This document shows positions 1 to 6,090 of a DNA stretch of 7,814 bases, piece by piece. The position numbers and the translations under genes were made by a program. Location: contig JASBUY010000305.1 in NCBI GenBank assembly GCA_030147645.1, positions 1 to 7,814 on the forward strand. Reading direction: 5' to 3'. Each line of letters opens with the position of its first letter. Positions within the stretch are counted from its first letter, which is position 1. Source of the DNA: Aquabacter sp. Lineage in GTDB: Bacteria > Pseudomonadota > Alphaproteobacteria > Rhizobiales > Xanthobacteraceae. The notes beneath the pieces were generated by a model. That model did no database searches. It worked only from the letters and a program-made list of their open reading frames with translations, and was not told the DNA's origin.

Positions 1-188
1 GCATTCTCGGCATGCACCGCATCGAGGAGCGCCCGGTGGCCATCAAGGGCCAGGTGGTGATCCGTCCCATGATGTATCTCGCCCTCTCCTACGACCACCG
101 GATCGTCGACGGCCGTGAGGCCGTGACCTTCCTGGTGCGCGTGAAGGAGACGCTGGAAGATCCCGCGCGCCTCGTGCTGGACCTCTGA
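1..188 (+). CDS. sucB: 2-oxoglutarate dehydrogenase E2 (dihydrolipoamide succinyltransferase), C-terminal end, partial
   Basis: Only the last 61 codons are present, read from base 3 to the TGA at 186-188. The peptide holds the E2 acyltransferase active-site signature YDHRIVDG followed by REAVTFL, and ends in EDPARLVLDL, as 2-oxo acid dehydrogenase E2 proteins do. The His in DHRIVDG is the catalytic residue that passes the succinyl group from lipoamide to CoA. The lipoyl and E1/E3-binding domains lie outside the window. This tail alone cannot fully separate the succinyl- from the acetyltransferase. I choose SucB because lpdA follows on the same strand and because the C-terminus resembles that of alphaproteobacterial SucB. 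The usual upstream partner would be sucA, which is not visible here. Confidence 0.9.
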   Translation, partial: ILGMHRIEERPVAIKGQVVIRPMMYLALSYDHRIVDGREAVTFLVRVKETLEDPARLVLDL

Positions 189-207
189 TCCGTCTGTGAA
201 CCCTCAA

Positions 208-229
208 GCCGGCGGCGTCGGCCGCCGGC
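208..229 (+). other. GC-rich hairpin after sucB, without a U-run
   Basis: GCCGGCGGC at 208-216 and GCCGCCGGC at 221-229 form a perfect 9-bp stem with the loop GTCG, 20 bases after the sucB stop. No T-run follows, so it is not a standard intrinsic terminator. It could stabilise the 3' end of the upstream mRNA or partly reduce read-through into the next gene. The rest of the 178-base gap between sucB and the exporter gene shows no clear promoter. Confidence 0.5.
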
Positions 230-353
230 CCCAGAGCCTGAGCACACGGTCGGGCTCTCCTTTCTGATGGAGACCGCGTCCGCCCGCAGCGCCAAAGCGC
301 GCTGACCGGCGCGGCTCCAGCCGAGGCGGACGGCAAATGCCCCCGCCCGCGCC

Positions 354-358
354 GAGGA
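354..358 (+). promoter_or_regulatory. Ribosome binding site favouring the start at 367
   Basis: GAGGA lies 8 bases before ATG 367. An upstream in-frame ATG at 337 also has a purine-rich stretch before it (323-330), so the choice is not absolute. However, the ten extra residues it would add are Pro/Arg-rich and unlike the start of LysE-family proteins. Confidence 0.5.
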
Positions 359-366
359 TGCGCCGC

Positions 367-1014
367 ATGTGGAGCCATCTTGCCGAGTTTGCGACCCTCA
401 TGGCGGTGTTCGGCCTCGCGGCCGTCACGCCGGGTCCCGACTTCGCCATGGTGGTGCGCCAGAGCGTGGCACATGGGCGCCGCGCCGGCATCCTGACCAG
501 CCTCGGCGTCGGCTCGGCCATTCTGTTCCATGCCGCCTACACCATCGCGGGGCTCGGATTGGTGGTGGCCCATTCGCTGCTGGCCTTCAATTTCCTGAAA
601 TGGGCGGGGGCCGCCTATCTCATCTATGTGGGCGTGCGCACATGGCGCGCCGCGCCGCCGGACCTCGACGCTATGGTCGCCGATCCGGGGCGGACGAGCG
701 TTTCGGGGGACATCGGCAGCTTTGCTTTGGGCTTTCTCACCAATGCGCTGAACCCCAAGGCCGTGTTGTTCTTCCTGTCCATCTTCACGACCCTGGTGAG
801 CGTCGAGACCCCGCTTGCGGTGCAGACGGGATACGGCCTTGCCATGGCGGGTCTCCTCGCCGCGTGGTTCTGTCTCGTTGCCGTTGGCTTCACTGGCCAT
901 CGGGCGCGGACGGTGCTCGCGCGTCTCGGCCGCGCCTTCAACCGCCTCACCGGGGGCGCCCTCATCCTCATGGGCCTGCGTCTCGCCTTCCAGCGGGGGC
1001 AGACCGCCGCCTGA
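367..1014 (+). CDS. LysE/RhtB-family amino-acid or metabolite exporter
   Basis: This is a 215-residue inner-membrane protein with about six hydrophobic segments: roughly residues 8-30, 41-68, 76-93, 118-142, a stretch after about 155, and one near the C-terminus. Family marks are the N-terminal TPGPD motif (residues 21-25), the Gly-rich second helix ending at His55, and NPK at 129-131 in the fourth segment. Length fits the family norm of 200-220. These proteins export amino acids such as lysine, threonine, homoserine or cysteine, or related small molecules. The substrate cannot be read from the sequence. The gene lies between sucB and lpdA on the same strand, 55 bases before lpdA and with no terminator in between, so it is probably co-transcribed. 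The longer reading from ATG 337 (225 residues) is possible. I prefer 367 for its ribosome site and family fit. Confidence 0.88.
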   Translation: MWSHLAEFATLMAVFGLAAVTPGPDFAMVVRQSVAHGRRAGILTSLGVGSAILFHAAYTIAGLGLVVAHSLLAFNFLKWAGAAYLIYVGVRTWRAAPPDLDAMVADPGRTSVSGDIGSFALGFLTNALNPKAVLFFLSIFTTLVSVETPLAVQTGYGLAMAGLLAAWFCLVAVGFTGHRARTVLARLGRAFNRLTGGALILMGLRLAFQRGQTAA

Positions 1015-1069
1015 ACCCTTCCGTCCGCAGCGCGGCCGCGCGCCGCGCCTTCCTCAAGGATCGAACGTC

Positions 1070-2473
1070 ATGTCCTACGATCTCATCGTCATCGGCACAG
1101 GCCCCGGCGGCTATGTGTGCGCCATCCGCGCCTCCCAGCTCGGCCTGAAGGTGGCCGTGGTGGAAAAGCGCGCCACCCACGGCGGCACCTGCCTGAATGT
1201 CGGCTGCATCCCGTCCAAGGCGCTGCTGCATGCCTCCCATCTGTTCGAGGAAGCGGCGCACGCCTTTCCGTCCATGGGCATCACCGTGTCGGCGCCCAAG
1301 CTCGACCACCCCGCCTTCCTCGGCTTCAAGGACAAGGCGGTCGAAGGCAACACCAAGGGTGTGGAATTCCTGCTGAAGAAGAACAAGGTCGACGTGCATT
1401 TCGGCACCGCCAAGATCCTCGCCGCCGGCAAGGTGGAAGTGACCGCCAATGCGGATGGCGCGAAGAGCGTGCTGGAGACGAAGAACATCGTCATCGCGAC
1501 CGGCTCGGATGTGGCCCAGCTCCCCGGCGTCACCATCGACGAGGAAAAAGTGGTCTCCTCCACCGGCGCGCTGGTCCTGCCCAAGGTCCCCGGCAAGCTG
1601 GTGGTGGTGGGGGCCGGCGTGATCGGCCTTGAACTCGGCTCGGTCTGGCGCCGCCTCGGCGCGCAGGTGACCGTGGTGGAATTCCTTGACCGCATCCTGC
1701 CCGGCATGGACGGCGAGGTGGCGAAGGGCTTCCAGCGCATCCTGGAAAAGCAGGGCATGGCGTTCAAGCTCGGCACCAAGGTCACCGGCGTCGATACCGC
1801 CGGCAAGGGCGTGAAGGTGTCGGTTGAGCCGGCCGCCGGCGGTGCCGTGGAAATCATCGAGGCGGATGTGGTGCTGGTGGCCATCGGCCGCGTCGCCTAC
1901 ACCCAGGGCCTCGGCCTCGCCGAGATCGGGGTGGAGACCGACAAGCGCGGCCGTGTCGTCATCGACCCGCATTTCCAGACCAATGTCCCCGGCATCTTTG
2001 CCATCGGCGACGTGGTCGCCGGGCCGATGCTCGCCCACAAGGCCGAGGACGAGGGCGTCGCATGCGCCGAAATCCTCGCTGGCAAGGCGGGCCACGTGAA
2101 TTACGGCGTCATCCCCGGCGTGGTCTATACCTTCCCCGAGGTGGCCTCGGTCGGGAAGACCGAGGAAGAGCTGAAGGCCGAGGGCATCGCCTATACGGTC
2201 GGCAAGTTCCCCTTCCTCGCGAACGGCCGCGCCAAGGCGAACAATGAGACCGACGGTTTCGTGAAGATCCTCGCGGACGCCGCCACCGACAAGGTGCTAG
2301 GCGCCCATATCATCGGCGTCGAGGCCGGCGAGCTGATCCACGAATGCGCGGTGCTGATGGAGTTTGGTGGCTCGTCCGAGGACCTCGCCCGCACCTGCCA
2401 TGCCCATCCCACCCGCTCCGAGGCGGTGAAGGAAGCCGCGATGGCGGTGGAGAAGCGCGCCATCCATATGTGA
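1070..2473 (+). CDS. lpdA: Dihydrolipoamide dehydrogenase (E3)
   Basis: This 467-residue flavoprotein reoxidises the dihydrolipoyl group of 2-oxo acid dehydrogenase complexes, using FAD and a Cys pair to reduce NAD+. It starts MSYDLIVIG with the FAD-binding GTGPGG at residues 9-14. The redox-active disulfide is Cys41/Cys46 in CLNVGCIPSK. The NAD-binding GAGVIG is at 181-186, with Glu at the end of the following strand (TVVE), which fits NAD over NADP. The second FAD motif, IFAIGDVVAGPMLAHKAEDEG, lies at about 300-325. The C-terminal dimer domain has catalytic His446 and Glu451 in HAHPTRSE. All key residues are intact. AAGGA at 1056-1060 lies 9 bases before the ATG. An 85-codon in-frame upstream extension overlaps the exporter gene and is not real. 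Being next to sucB suggests service to 2-oxoglutarate dehydrogenase, though the E3 may be shared with other complexes. Confidence 0.97.
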   Translation: MSYDLIVIGTGPGGYVCAIRASQLGLKVAVVEKRATHGGTCLNVGCIPSKALLHASHLFEEAAHAFPSMGITVSAPKLDHPAFLGFKDKAVEGNTKGVEFLLKKNKVDVHFGTAKILAAGKVEVTANADGAKSVLETKNIVIATGSDVAQLPGVTIDEEKVVSSTGALVLPKVPGKLVVVGAGVIGLELGSVWRRLGAQVTVVEFLDRILPGMDGEVAKGFQRILEKQGMAFKLGTKVTGVDTAGKGVKVSVEPAAGGAVEIIEADVVLVAIGRVAYTQGLGLAEIGVETDKRGRVVIDPHFQTNVPGIFAIGDVVAGPMLAHKAEDEGVACAEILAGKAGHVNYGVIPGVVYTFPEVASVGKTEEELKAEGIAYTVGKFPFLANGRAKANNETDGFVKILADAATDKVLGAHIIGVEAGELIHECAVLMEFGGSSEDLARTCHAHPTRSEAVKEAAMAVEKRAIHM

Positions 2474-2523
2474 TCCTTTCGGGCGAGCGCTGAGGCGCAC
2501 GCCGGTTGAGGCCACCAAGAATA

Positions 2524-2560
2524 AACACCGCCACCCTCACGGGTGGCGGTGTTGTTTTAT
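2524..2560. terminator. Bidirectional intrinsic terminator between lpdA and hslO
   Basis: The arms at 2524-2536 (AACACCGCCACCC) and 2541-2553 form a perfect 13-bp stem with the loop TCAC. GTTTTAT follows on the + strand for lpdA. Read on the - strand, the stem is followed by TTTATTCTT (2525-2517), so it can also end the argD-argF-hslO transcript. The two converging genes stop 51 bases (lpdA) and 35 bases (hslO) from it. Confidence 0.93.
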
Positions 2561-2587
2561 GGATCAGAACGCCCCGCGCTGTGCGTT

Positions 2588-3583
2588 TCAGGCGTCGGGC
2601 GAACCCAGCACATCTTCGGCGGAGAAGCTGTAGGTGCGGCCGCAGAATTCGCAGGTGACGCCCACCGTGCCATCCTCCTGGATCATCTCCCGCCGCTCGC
2701 TCTCCTCGAAGCTCGCGAGGACCCCCTTCACGCGATCGCGGTTGCAGGTGCAATGGGCACGCATGCTCACCGGTTCGAACACCCGCACGCCGCGCTCATG
2801 GAACAGGCGAAAGAGCAGCCGCTCGCTGGGCAGGTCCCGGTCGATGAGTTCCACATCCTCCAGCGTCCCCACCAGAGATTGGGCCTCCACCCAGGCATCG
2901 TCCTCGCCCACGCTGTGGGTCGCGCTGCCCTCCGGCGCGTCGCCGGGATGAAGGTCGCCCCGCGCGGTGCGGCGGGAATCCTCGGGAAGGAATTGCGCGA
3001 GCAGCCCGCCCGCGCGCCATGAGGATGGCGCGCCACCGGCCCGCATCTCCTCGCCCACGGCGAGGCGCACCCGCGTCGGGATCTGCTCCGACTGCTGGAA
3101 ATACTGATGCGCCGCCGCCTCCAGCCCCTCCCCGTCCAGCGCGACGATGCCCTGGTAGCGGTTGGCGGAGAGGCCCTGGTCGATGGTCATGGCAAGATGG
3201 CCGCGCCCGAGAAGAGCCGCGGGCGTCAAGGTATTGGCGCCCTCGGCACGCGCAAGCGCGTCCTTATCGAACCGGGCATAGGCGCGGATCTTGTCGGGGC
3301 TTACGAAGTCCACCACCACCATGTCCACGGGGCCGTCGGTCTGGGTCTGGAGAATGAACCGGCCGTCGAATTTCAGCGAACTGCCGAGCAAAGCGGTGAG
3401 CGCCACGGCTTCGCCCAGCACCCGCTTCACCGGGGCGGGATAATCATGATGGGCGAGCACGGCGTCGAGCGCCGGCCCCAGGCGCACGGTGCGCCCCCTG
3501 ATGTCCAGCGCATCCACCTGGAAGGGCAGGACGGCATCGTCCAGCCCCTCGAGCTTGTCGCTCCAAGACGTATCCTTCGCCAT
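2588..3583 (-). CDS. hslO: Hsp33 redox-regulated chaperone
   Basis: This 331-residue cytosolic chaperone holds unfolded proteins during oxidative stress. The zinc switch is Cys278-x-Cys280 (HCTCNRDR) and Cys311-x-x-Cys314 (CEFCGRTY), the four zinc ligands whose oxidation releases zinc and activates the protein. The N-terminal domain carries the family-like stretch around residues 60-100, with GRFILQTQTDGPVDMVVVDF. It is longer than E. coli Hsp33 (about 290). The extra length seems to lie in a Gly/Ala/Arg-rich linker around 195-230, as in other alphaproteobacteria. The start has only a weak ribosome site (GAGG, 6 bases away), but the N-terminus MAKDTSWSDKLEGLDD looks natural. It lies 157 bases downstream of argF on the same strand. 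No convincing own promoter is visible, so it may be read from argD-argF; a stress promoter in the gap is not excluded. Confidence 0.95.
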   Translation of the reverse strand: MAKDTSWSDKLEGLDDAVLPFQVDALDIRGRTVRLGPALDAVLAHHDYPAPVKRVLGEAVALTALLGSSLKFDGRFILQTQTDGPVDMVVVDFVSPDKIRAYARFDKDALARAEGANTLTPAALLGRGHLAMTIDQGLSANRYQGIVALDGEGLEAAAHQYFQQSEQIPTRVRLAVGEEMRAGGAPSSWRAGGLLAQFLPEDSRRTARGDLHPGDAPEGSATHSVGEDDAWVEAQSLVGTLEDVELIDRDLPSERLLFRLFHERGVRVFEPVSMRAHCTCNRDRVKGVLASFEESERREMIQEDGTVGVTCEFCGRTYSFSAEDVLGSPDA

Positions 3584-3660
3584 GTCGAACCTCGGCTCCC
3601 GGCTCTCGCGGAGGCGCGCTTATTGCCGGAAACCGGCGGCGGCCCCGCCTCGCCGGGGAG

Positions 3661-3671
3661 AGAAATGCCAA
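3661..3671 (-). repeat. 11-base sequence shared with the argD leader (copy 1)
   Basis: Read on the - strand this is TTGGCATTTCT, 78 bases before the hslO start. The identical 11-mer occurs at 5956-5966, 84 bases before the argD start, on the same strand. Function is unknown. It could be chance, or a shared leader or regulatory element. Confidence 0.4.
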
Positions 3672-3698
3672 TCGTGCCGCACATATAGGTGGTCCGAC

Positions 3699-3725
3699 CC
3701 GCGTGCGGGAGAGGCCCGCACGCGG
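3699..3725. other. Strong hairpin between argF and hslO
   Basis: CCGCGTGCGGG (3699-3709) pairs perfectly with CCCGCACGCGG (3715-3725), an 11-bp stem with the loop AGAGG. It starts 15 bases after the argF stop. No U-run follows on the - strand, so it is more likely a processing, stabilising or partial termination element than a full terminator. It may set the ratio of hslO to argF message. Confidence 0.6.
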
Positions 3726-3740
3726 CAGAACATGGCTGGC

Positions 3741-4670
3741 TCAGCCGCGCGGCGCTTCCAGGCACCAGGCGAGGATGCCCTTCTGGGCATGAAGGCGGTT
3801 TTCCGCCTCGTCGAACACCACCGATTGCGGCCCGTCCATCACCTCGTCGGTGACTTCCTCGCCGCGATGGGCCGGCAGGCAATGCATGAAGATGGCGCCG
3901 GGCGCCGCCCGGGCCATCAGCGCGCGGTTCACCTGATAGGGCTGAAGCAGATTGTGGCGCTTCTCGCTTTCCTTGTCGCCCATGGACACCCAGGTGTCCG
4001 TGACGATGCAGTCCGCACCGGCCACCGCCTTTTCAGGGTCCCGCATGAAGGAGACGTTGGCCTTCGTGCGCTTGACGAAGTCCTTCAACGCCTGGCGCGG
4101 CGACAATTCCTTGGGCGTCGCCACGCGCAATTCGAAATCGAACCGCTCCGCGGCATGGACCCAGGAGGCCAGCACATTGTTGGCATCGCCCGTCCAGGCC
4201 ACGGTCCGCCCGGTGATCGGCCCCTTATGCTCCTCGAAGGTGAGCACGTCCGCCATCACCTGACAGGGATGGGAGATGCGGGTGAGGCCGTTGATGACCG
4301 GAACGGTCGCATTACGCGCCAGTTCGACCAGATCGTCATGGTCGAGGATGCGGATCATGATGGCATCGACAAAGCGGGAGAGCACGCGGGCGGTGTCGGC
4401 GATGCTCTCGCCCCGCCCGAGCTGCATTTCCGCGCCGGTCAGCATGATGGTCTCGCCGCCCAACTGGCGCATGGCGAGATCGAAGGACACGCGGGTTCGG
4501 GTCGAAGGCTTGTCGAAGACCATGGCGAGGGACTTGCCCGCGAGCGGACGCTCCGCCGTGCCCGCCTTGCGTTGGGCCTTCAAATCCTTGGACAGATCGA
4601 TAACGCGCCGAAGCTCCGCCGCGGGAATTTCGGTCAGATCGAGAAAATGACGCACGCCGGTGTCCTTCAT
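3741..4670 (-). CDS. argF: Ornithine carbamoyltransferase, anabolic
   Basis: This 309-residue cytosolic enzyme makes citrulline from ornithine and carbamoyl phosphate, the sixth step of arginine synthesis. The carbamoyl-phosphate binding motif STRTR is at residues 56-60, HPCQ at 134-137, and the ornithine-side motif DTWVSMG at 225-231. The active-site HCLPAHRGEEV is at 263-273 with Cys264. Length is typical (about 300-330) and all signatures are complete. The ATG overlaps the argD stop by 4 bases (ATGA). An AAGGGAG ribosome site lies inside the end of argD, 7 bases upstream, so the two genes are almost certainly translationally coupled. The argF/argI/arcB names are interchangeable by sequence; the pairing with argD supports the biosynthetic form. 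Confidence 0.97.
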   Translation of the reverse strand: MKDTGVRHFLDLTEIPAAELRRVIDLSKDLKAQRKAGTAERPLAGKSLAMVFDKPSTRTRVSFDLAMRQLGGETIMLTGAEMQLGRGESIADTARVLSRFVDAIMIRILDHDDLVELARNATVPVINGLTRISHPCQVMADVLTFEEHKGPITGRTVAWTGDANNVLASWVHAAERFDFELRVATPKELSPRQALKDFVKRTKANVSFMRDPEKAVAGADCIVTDTWVSMGDKESEKRHNLLQPYQVNRALMARAAPGAIFMHCLPAHRGEEVTDEVMDGPQSVVFDEAENRLHAQKGILAWCLEAPRG

Positions 4671-5872
4671 TCCGCCGCTCCCTTCACGCCGGGGAGCTGG
4701 AGATCGTCTTCGAGGCGGCGGCAGGCCGCATCGATCTTGTCGCAGGCGATCACGATTTCTTCATCGCTCACATTAAGCGGCGGGAGCAGGCGCACCACAT
4801 TGTCGCCCGCGCCGGGCACGAGCATGCCCTCCGCGCGCAGCGCCACCACGAGGTCGGCGGCCGGAACATGGGCCTTCAGGCCCAGCAGCAGACCCTCGCC
4901 CCGCACTTCGGCGATGATGGCGGGGTGGCGGTCCTTCAGTGCGGCGAGGCGCTGCTTGAACAGGGTGCTCGCGAGCCGCACGCGGTCGAGGAAGCCCTCT
5001 TCCAGCACCTTGTCCAGCACCGCATTTCCCACCGCCATGGCGAGCGGATTGCCGCCATAGGTGGAGCCGTGCGTACCGAGCGTCATGCCCTTGGCGGCTT
5101 CTTCGGTGGCAAGGCAGATGCCCATGGGGAATCCGCCGCCGATCCCCTTGGCCACCGACATGATGTCCGGGCGGATGCCCGCGGCCTCATGGAAGAAGAA
5201 ATGGCCGGTGCGCCCGACGCCGCACTGGACCTCGTCCAGCACCAGAAGCATGCCGTGCGTATCGCACAGCGCACGCAGCCGGCGCAGGAAATCGAGCGGC
5301 GGCACGCGCACGCCGCCCTCGCCCTGGATCGGCTCGATCAGGATCGCACCGGTCTCCGGCGTAATGGCCGCCTCGACCGCCGCGATATCGCCGAACGGCA
5401 CCTGGTCGAAGCCCGGCAGGTCCGGCCCGAAGCCTTCCAGATACTTGGCATTGCCGCCGGCGGCGATGGTCGCGAGCGTGCGCCCGTGGAACGCGCCTTC
5501 AAAGGTGATGATGCGCGGGCGCTCCCGCCCGCAGGCATGGTGATAGCGCCGCGCGGCCTTGATGGCGCATTCCAGCGCCTCGGCGCCGGAATTGGTGAAG
5601 AACATGGTGTCCGCGAACGTGGCCTCGATGAGCCGGCGCGCCAGGCGCTCGCCCTCGGGAATGCGGAACAGGTTCGAGATGTGCCAGAGCTTCTGCGCCT
5701 GCGCCGTCAGCGCCTCCACCAGATAGGGATTGGCATGGCCCAGCACATTCACCGCGATGCCGGCGGTGAAGTCGAGATAACGTCGCCCGTCTTTCGTGAA
5801 GAGCCAGCAGCCCTCTCCCCGCTCGAACTCAAGATCGATGCGTGCGTAGGTTGGCAGGACAGGGGTGATCAC
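4667..5872 (-). CDS. argD: Acetylornithine aminotransferase
   Basis: This 401-residue, PLP-dependent class III aminotransferase converts N-acetylglutamate semialdehyde to N-acetylornithine with glutamate as amino donor. Enzymes of this family may also serve the succinyldiaminopimelate step of lysine synthesis. Key parts are SGAEALECAIK at 95-105 for the PLP phosphate, ITFEGAFHGRT at 122-132, the PLP-binding Asp213 in LVLDEVQCGVGRTG, and Schiff-base Lys242 in SVAKGIGGGFPMG. I chose the GTG at 5872-5870 because AGGAGG lies 9 bases upstream and the protein then begins (f)MITPVLPTYARIDLEFERGEG, as the family does. The frame stays open for 103 more codons upstream, but that stretch is low-quality, Arg-rich sequence in the promoter region. 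It is first in the argD-argF(-hslO) unit and divergent from gcrA. Confidence 0.96.
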   Translation of the reverse strand: MITPVLPTYARIDLEFERGEGCWLFTKDGRRYLDFTAGIAVNVLGHANPYLVEALTAQAQKLWHISNLFRIPEGERLARRLIEATFADTMFFTNSGAEALECAIKAARRYHHACGRERPRIITFEGAFHGRTLATIAAGGNAKYLEGFGPDLPGFDQVPFGDIAAVEAAITPETGAILIEPIQGEGGVRVPPLDFLRRLRALCDTHGMLLVLDEVQCGVGRTGHFFFHEAAGIRPDIMSVAKGIGGGFPMGICLATEEAAKGMTLGTHGSTYGGNPLAMAVGNAVLDKVLEEGFLDRVRLASTLFKQRLAALKDRHPAIIAEVRGEGLLLGLKAHVPAADLVVALRAEGMLVPGAGDNVVRLLPPLNVSDEEIVIACDKIDAACRRLEDDLQLPGVKGAAE

Positions 5873-5949
5873 GGAAAGAGCCCTCCTATGGGGGCGGACA
5901 GATGGCACGGACGGTGCCGCCGATATTTTTGCCGGCTCGACAACCGCAT
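5869..5949 (-). CDS. Possible 26-codon leader ORF ahead of argD
   Basis: From ATG 5949-5947 a short frame runs 26 codons to a TGA at 5871-5869. That stop overlaps the argD GTG start (GTGA), and the argD ribosome site AGGAGG lies inside it. The peptide starts MRLSSRQKYRRHRP and has five arginines, with RRHR in the middle. Translation would end exactly on the argD start, so it could couple to argD or sense charged Arg-tRNA. Against it: no clear ribosome site precedes the ATG, Arg codons are frequent in any GC-rich frame, and the same frame is open by chance far upstream. Speculative. Confidence 0.25.
   Translation of the reverse strand: MRLSSRQKYRRHRPCHLSAPIGGLFP
5882..5887 (-). promoter_or_regulatory. 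argD ribosome binding site
   Basis: On the - strand this is AGGAGG, a perfect anti-16S match 9 bases before GTG 5872. It decides the argD start over the long upstream frame extension. Confidence 0.85.
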
Positions 5950-5955
5950 GGTTAC

Positions 5956-5966
5956 AGAAATGCCAA
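5956..5966 (-). repeat. 11-base sequence shared with the hslO upstream region (copy 2)
   Basis: TTGGCATTTCT on the - strand, identical to 3661-3671 and at a similar distance from its gene start (84 versus 78 bases). It immediately follows the argD leader hairpin. Confidence 0.4.
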
Positions 5967-5967
5967 A

Positions 5968-5990
5968 GGCCGCCCCATGCGGGGGCGGCC
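5968..5990 (-). promoter_or_regulatory. argD leader hairpin (terminator-like)
   Basis: Read on the - strand, GGCCGCCCC (5990-5982) and GGGGCGGCC (5976-5968) form a perfect 9-bp GC stem with a 5-base loop, followed by TTT. The U-run is too short for a confident terminator. If the argD promoter at 6003-6030 is used, the hairpin sits at the very 5' end of the mRNA, where it would protect against decay or act as part of a leader switch. It could instead end a short transcript coming from further upstream. The GGGGCGG of its second arm can alternatively pair with CCGCCCC just before the argD ribosome site. Confidence 0.5.
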
Positions 5991-6002
5991 CGACGGCGCC
6001 GG

Positions 6003-6030
6003 ATTCTAATGATCGCGCGCGCGCGGTCAA
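6003..6030 (-). promoter_or_regulatory. Candidate sigma-70-type promoter for argD-argF
   Basis: On the - strand, TTGACC (6030-6025, 5 of 6 to TTGACA) and TAGAAT (6008-6003, 5 of 6 to TATAAT) are separated by 16 bases. Transcription would start near 5996, giving a leader of about 124 bases. The -10 overlaps a GANTC site (TAGAATC), and most of the spacer is a CG repeat. This is the best sigma-70-type match I found in the gap. Confidence 0.6.
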
Positions 6031-6044
6031 TACGAAGCCGAAGG

Positions 6045-6060
6045 TTAAAAATTCCATAAC
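6045..6060. promoter_or_regulatory. Near-consensus CtrA-type binding site
   Basis: TTAA-N7-ATAAC differs from the CtrA consensus TTAA-N7-TTAAC at one base. It lies 15 bases upstream of the argD -35 and 299 bases before the gcrA start. In Caulobacter, CtrA represses gcrA. Whether this site is used is not known. Confidence 0.4.
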
Positions 6061-6090
6061 GAGCTGGGGAAAACGGACCGGCGCGCCATT

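Noticed and set aside
43..900. 285-codon open frame on the - strand over sucB and the exporter gene
   Set aside because: Low-complexity Arg/Gly/His-rich product, opposite well-supported genes; a GC-rich shadow frame.
1030..1041. 12-base palindrome GCGCGGCCGCGC before lpdA
   Set aside because: Short pure G/C palindromes are expected in this base composition, and there is no supporting context.
815..1069. 85-codon N-terminal extension of lpdA
   Set aside because: It overlaps the exporter gene. LpdA proteins begin at MSYDLIVIG, and a ribosome site precedes ATG 1070.
968..2095. 375-codon - strand frame opposite lpdA
   Set aside because: His/Asp/Gly-rich mirror of the lpdA codons with no recognisable domain.
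3683..3711. Heat-shock (RpoH) promoter for hslO
   Set aside because: CTATAT on the - strand (3688-3683) could be a -10, but the matching -35 would fall inside the hairpin and reads CTCCCG, a poor fit.
3489..5060. 523-codon + strand frame opposite argF and parts of hslO and argD
   Set aside because: It runs through three real genes in antisense, with no family motifs and typical shadow composition.
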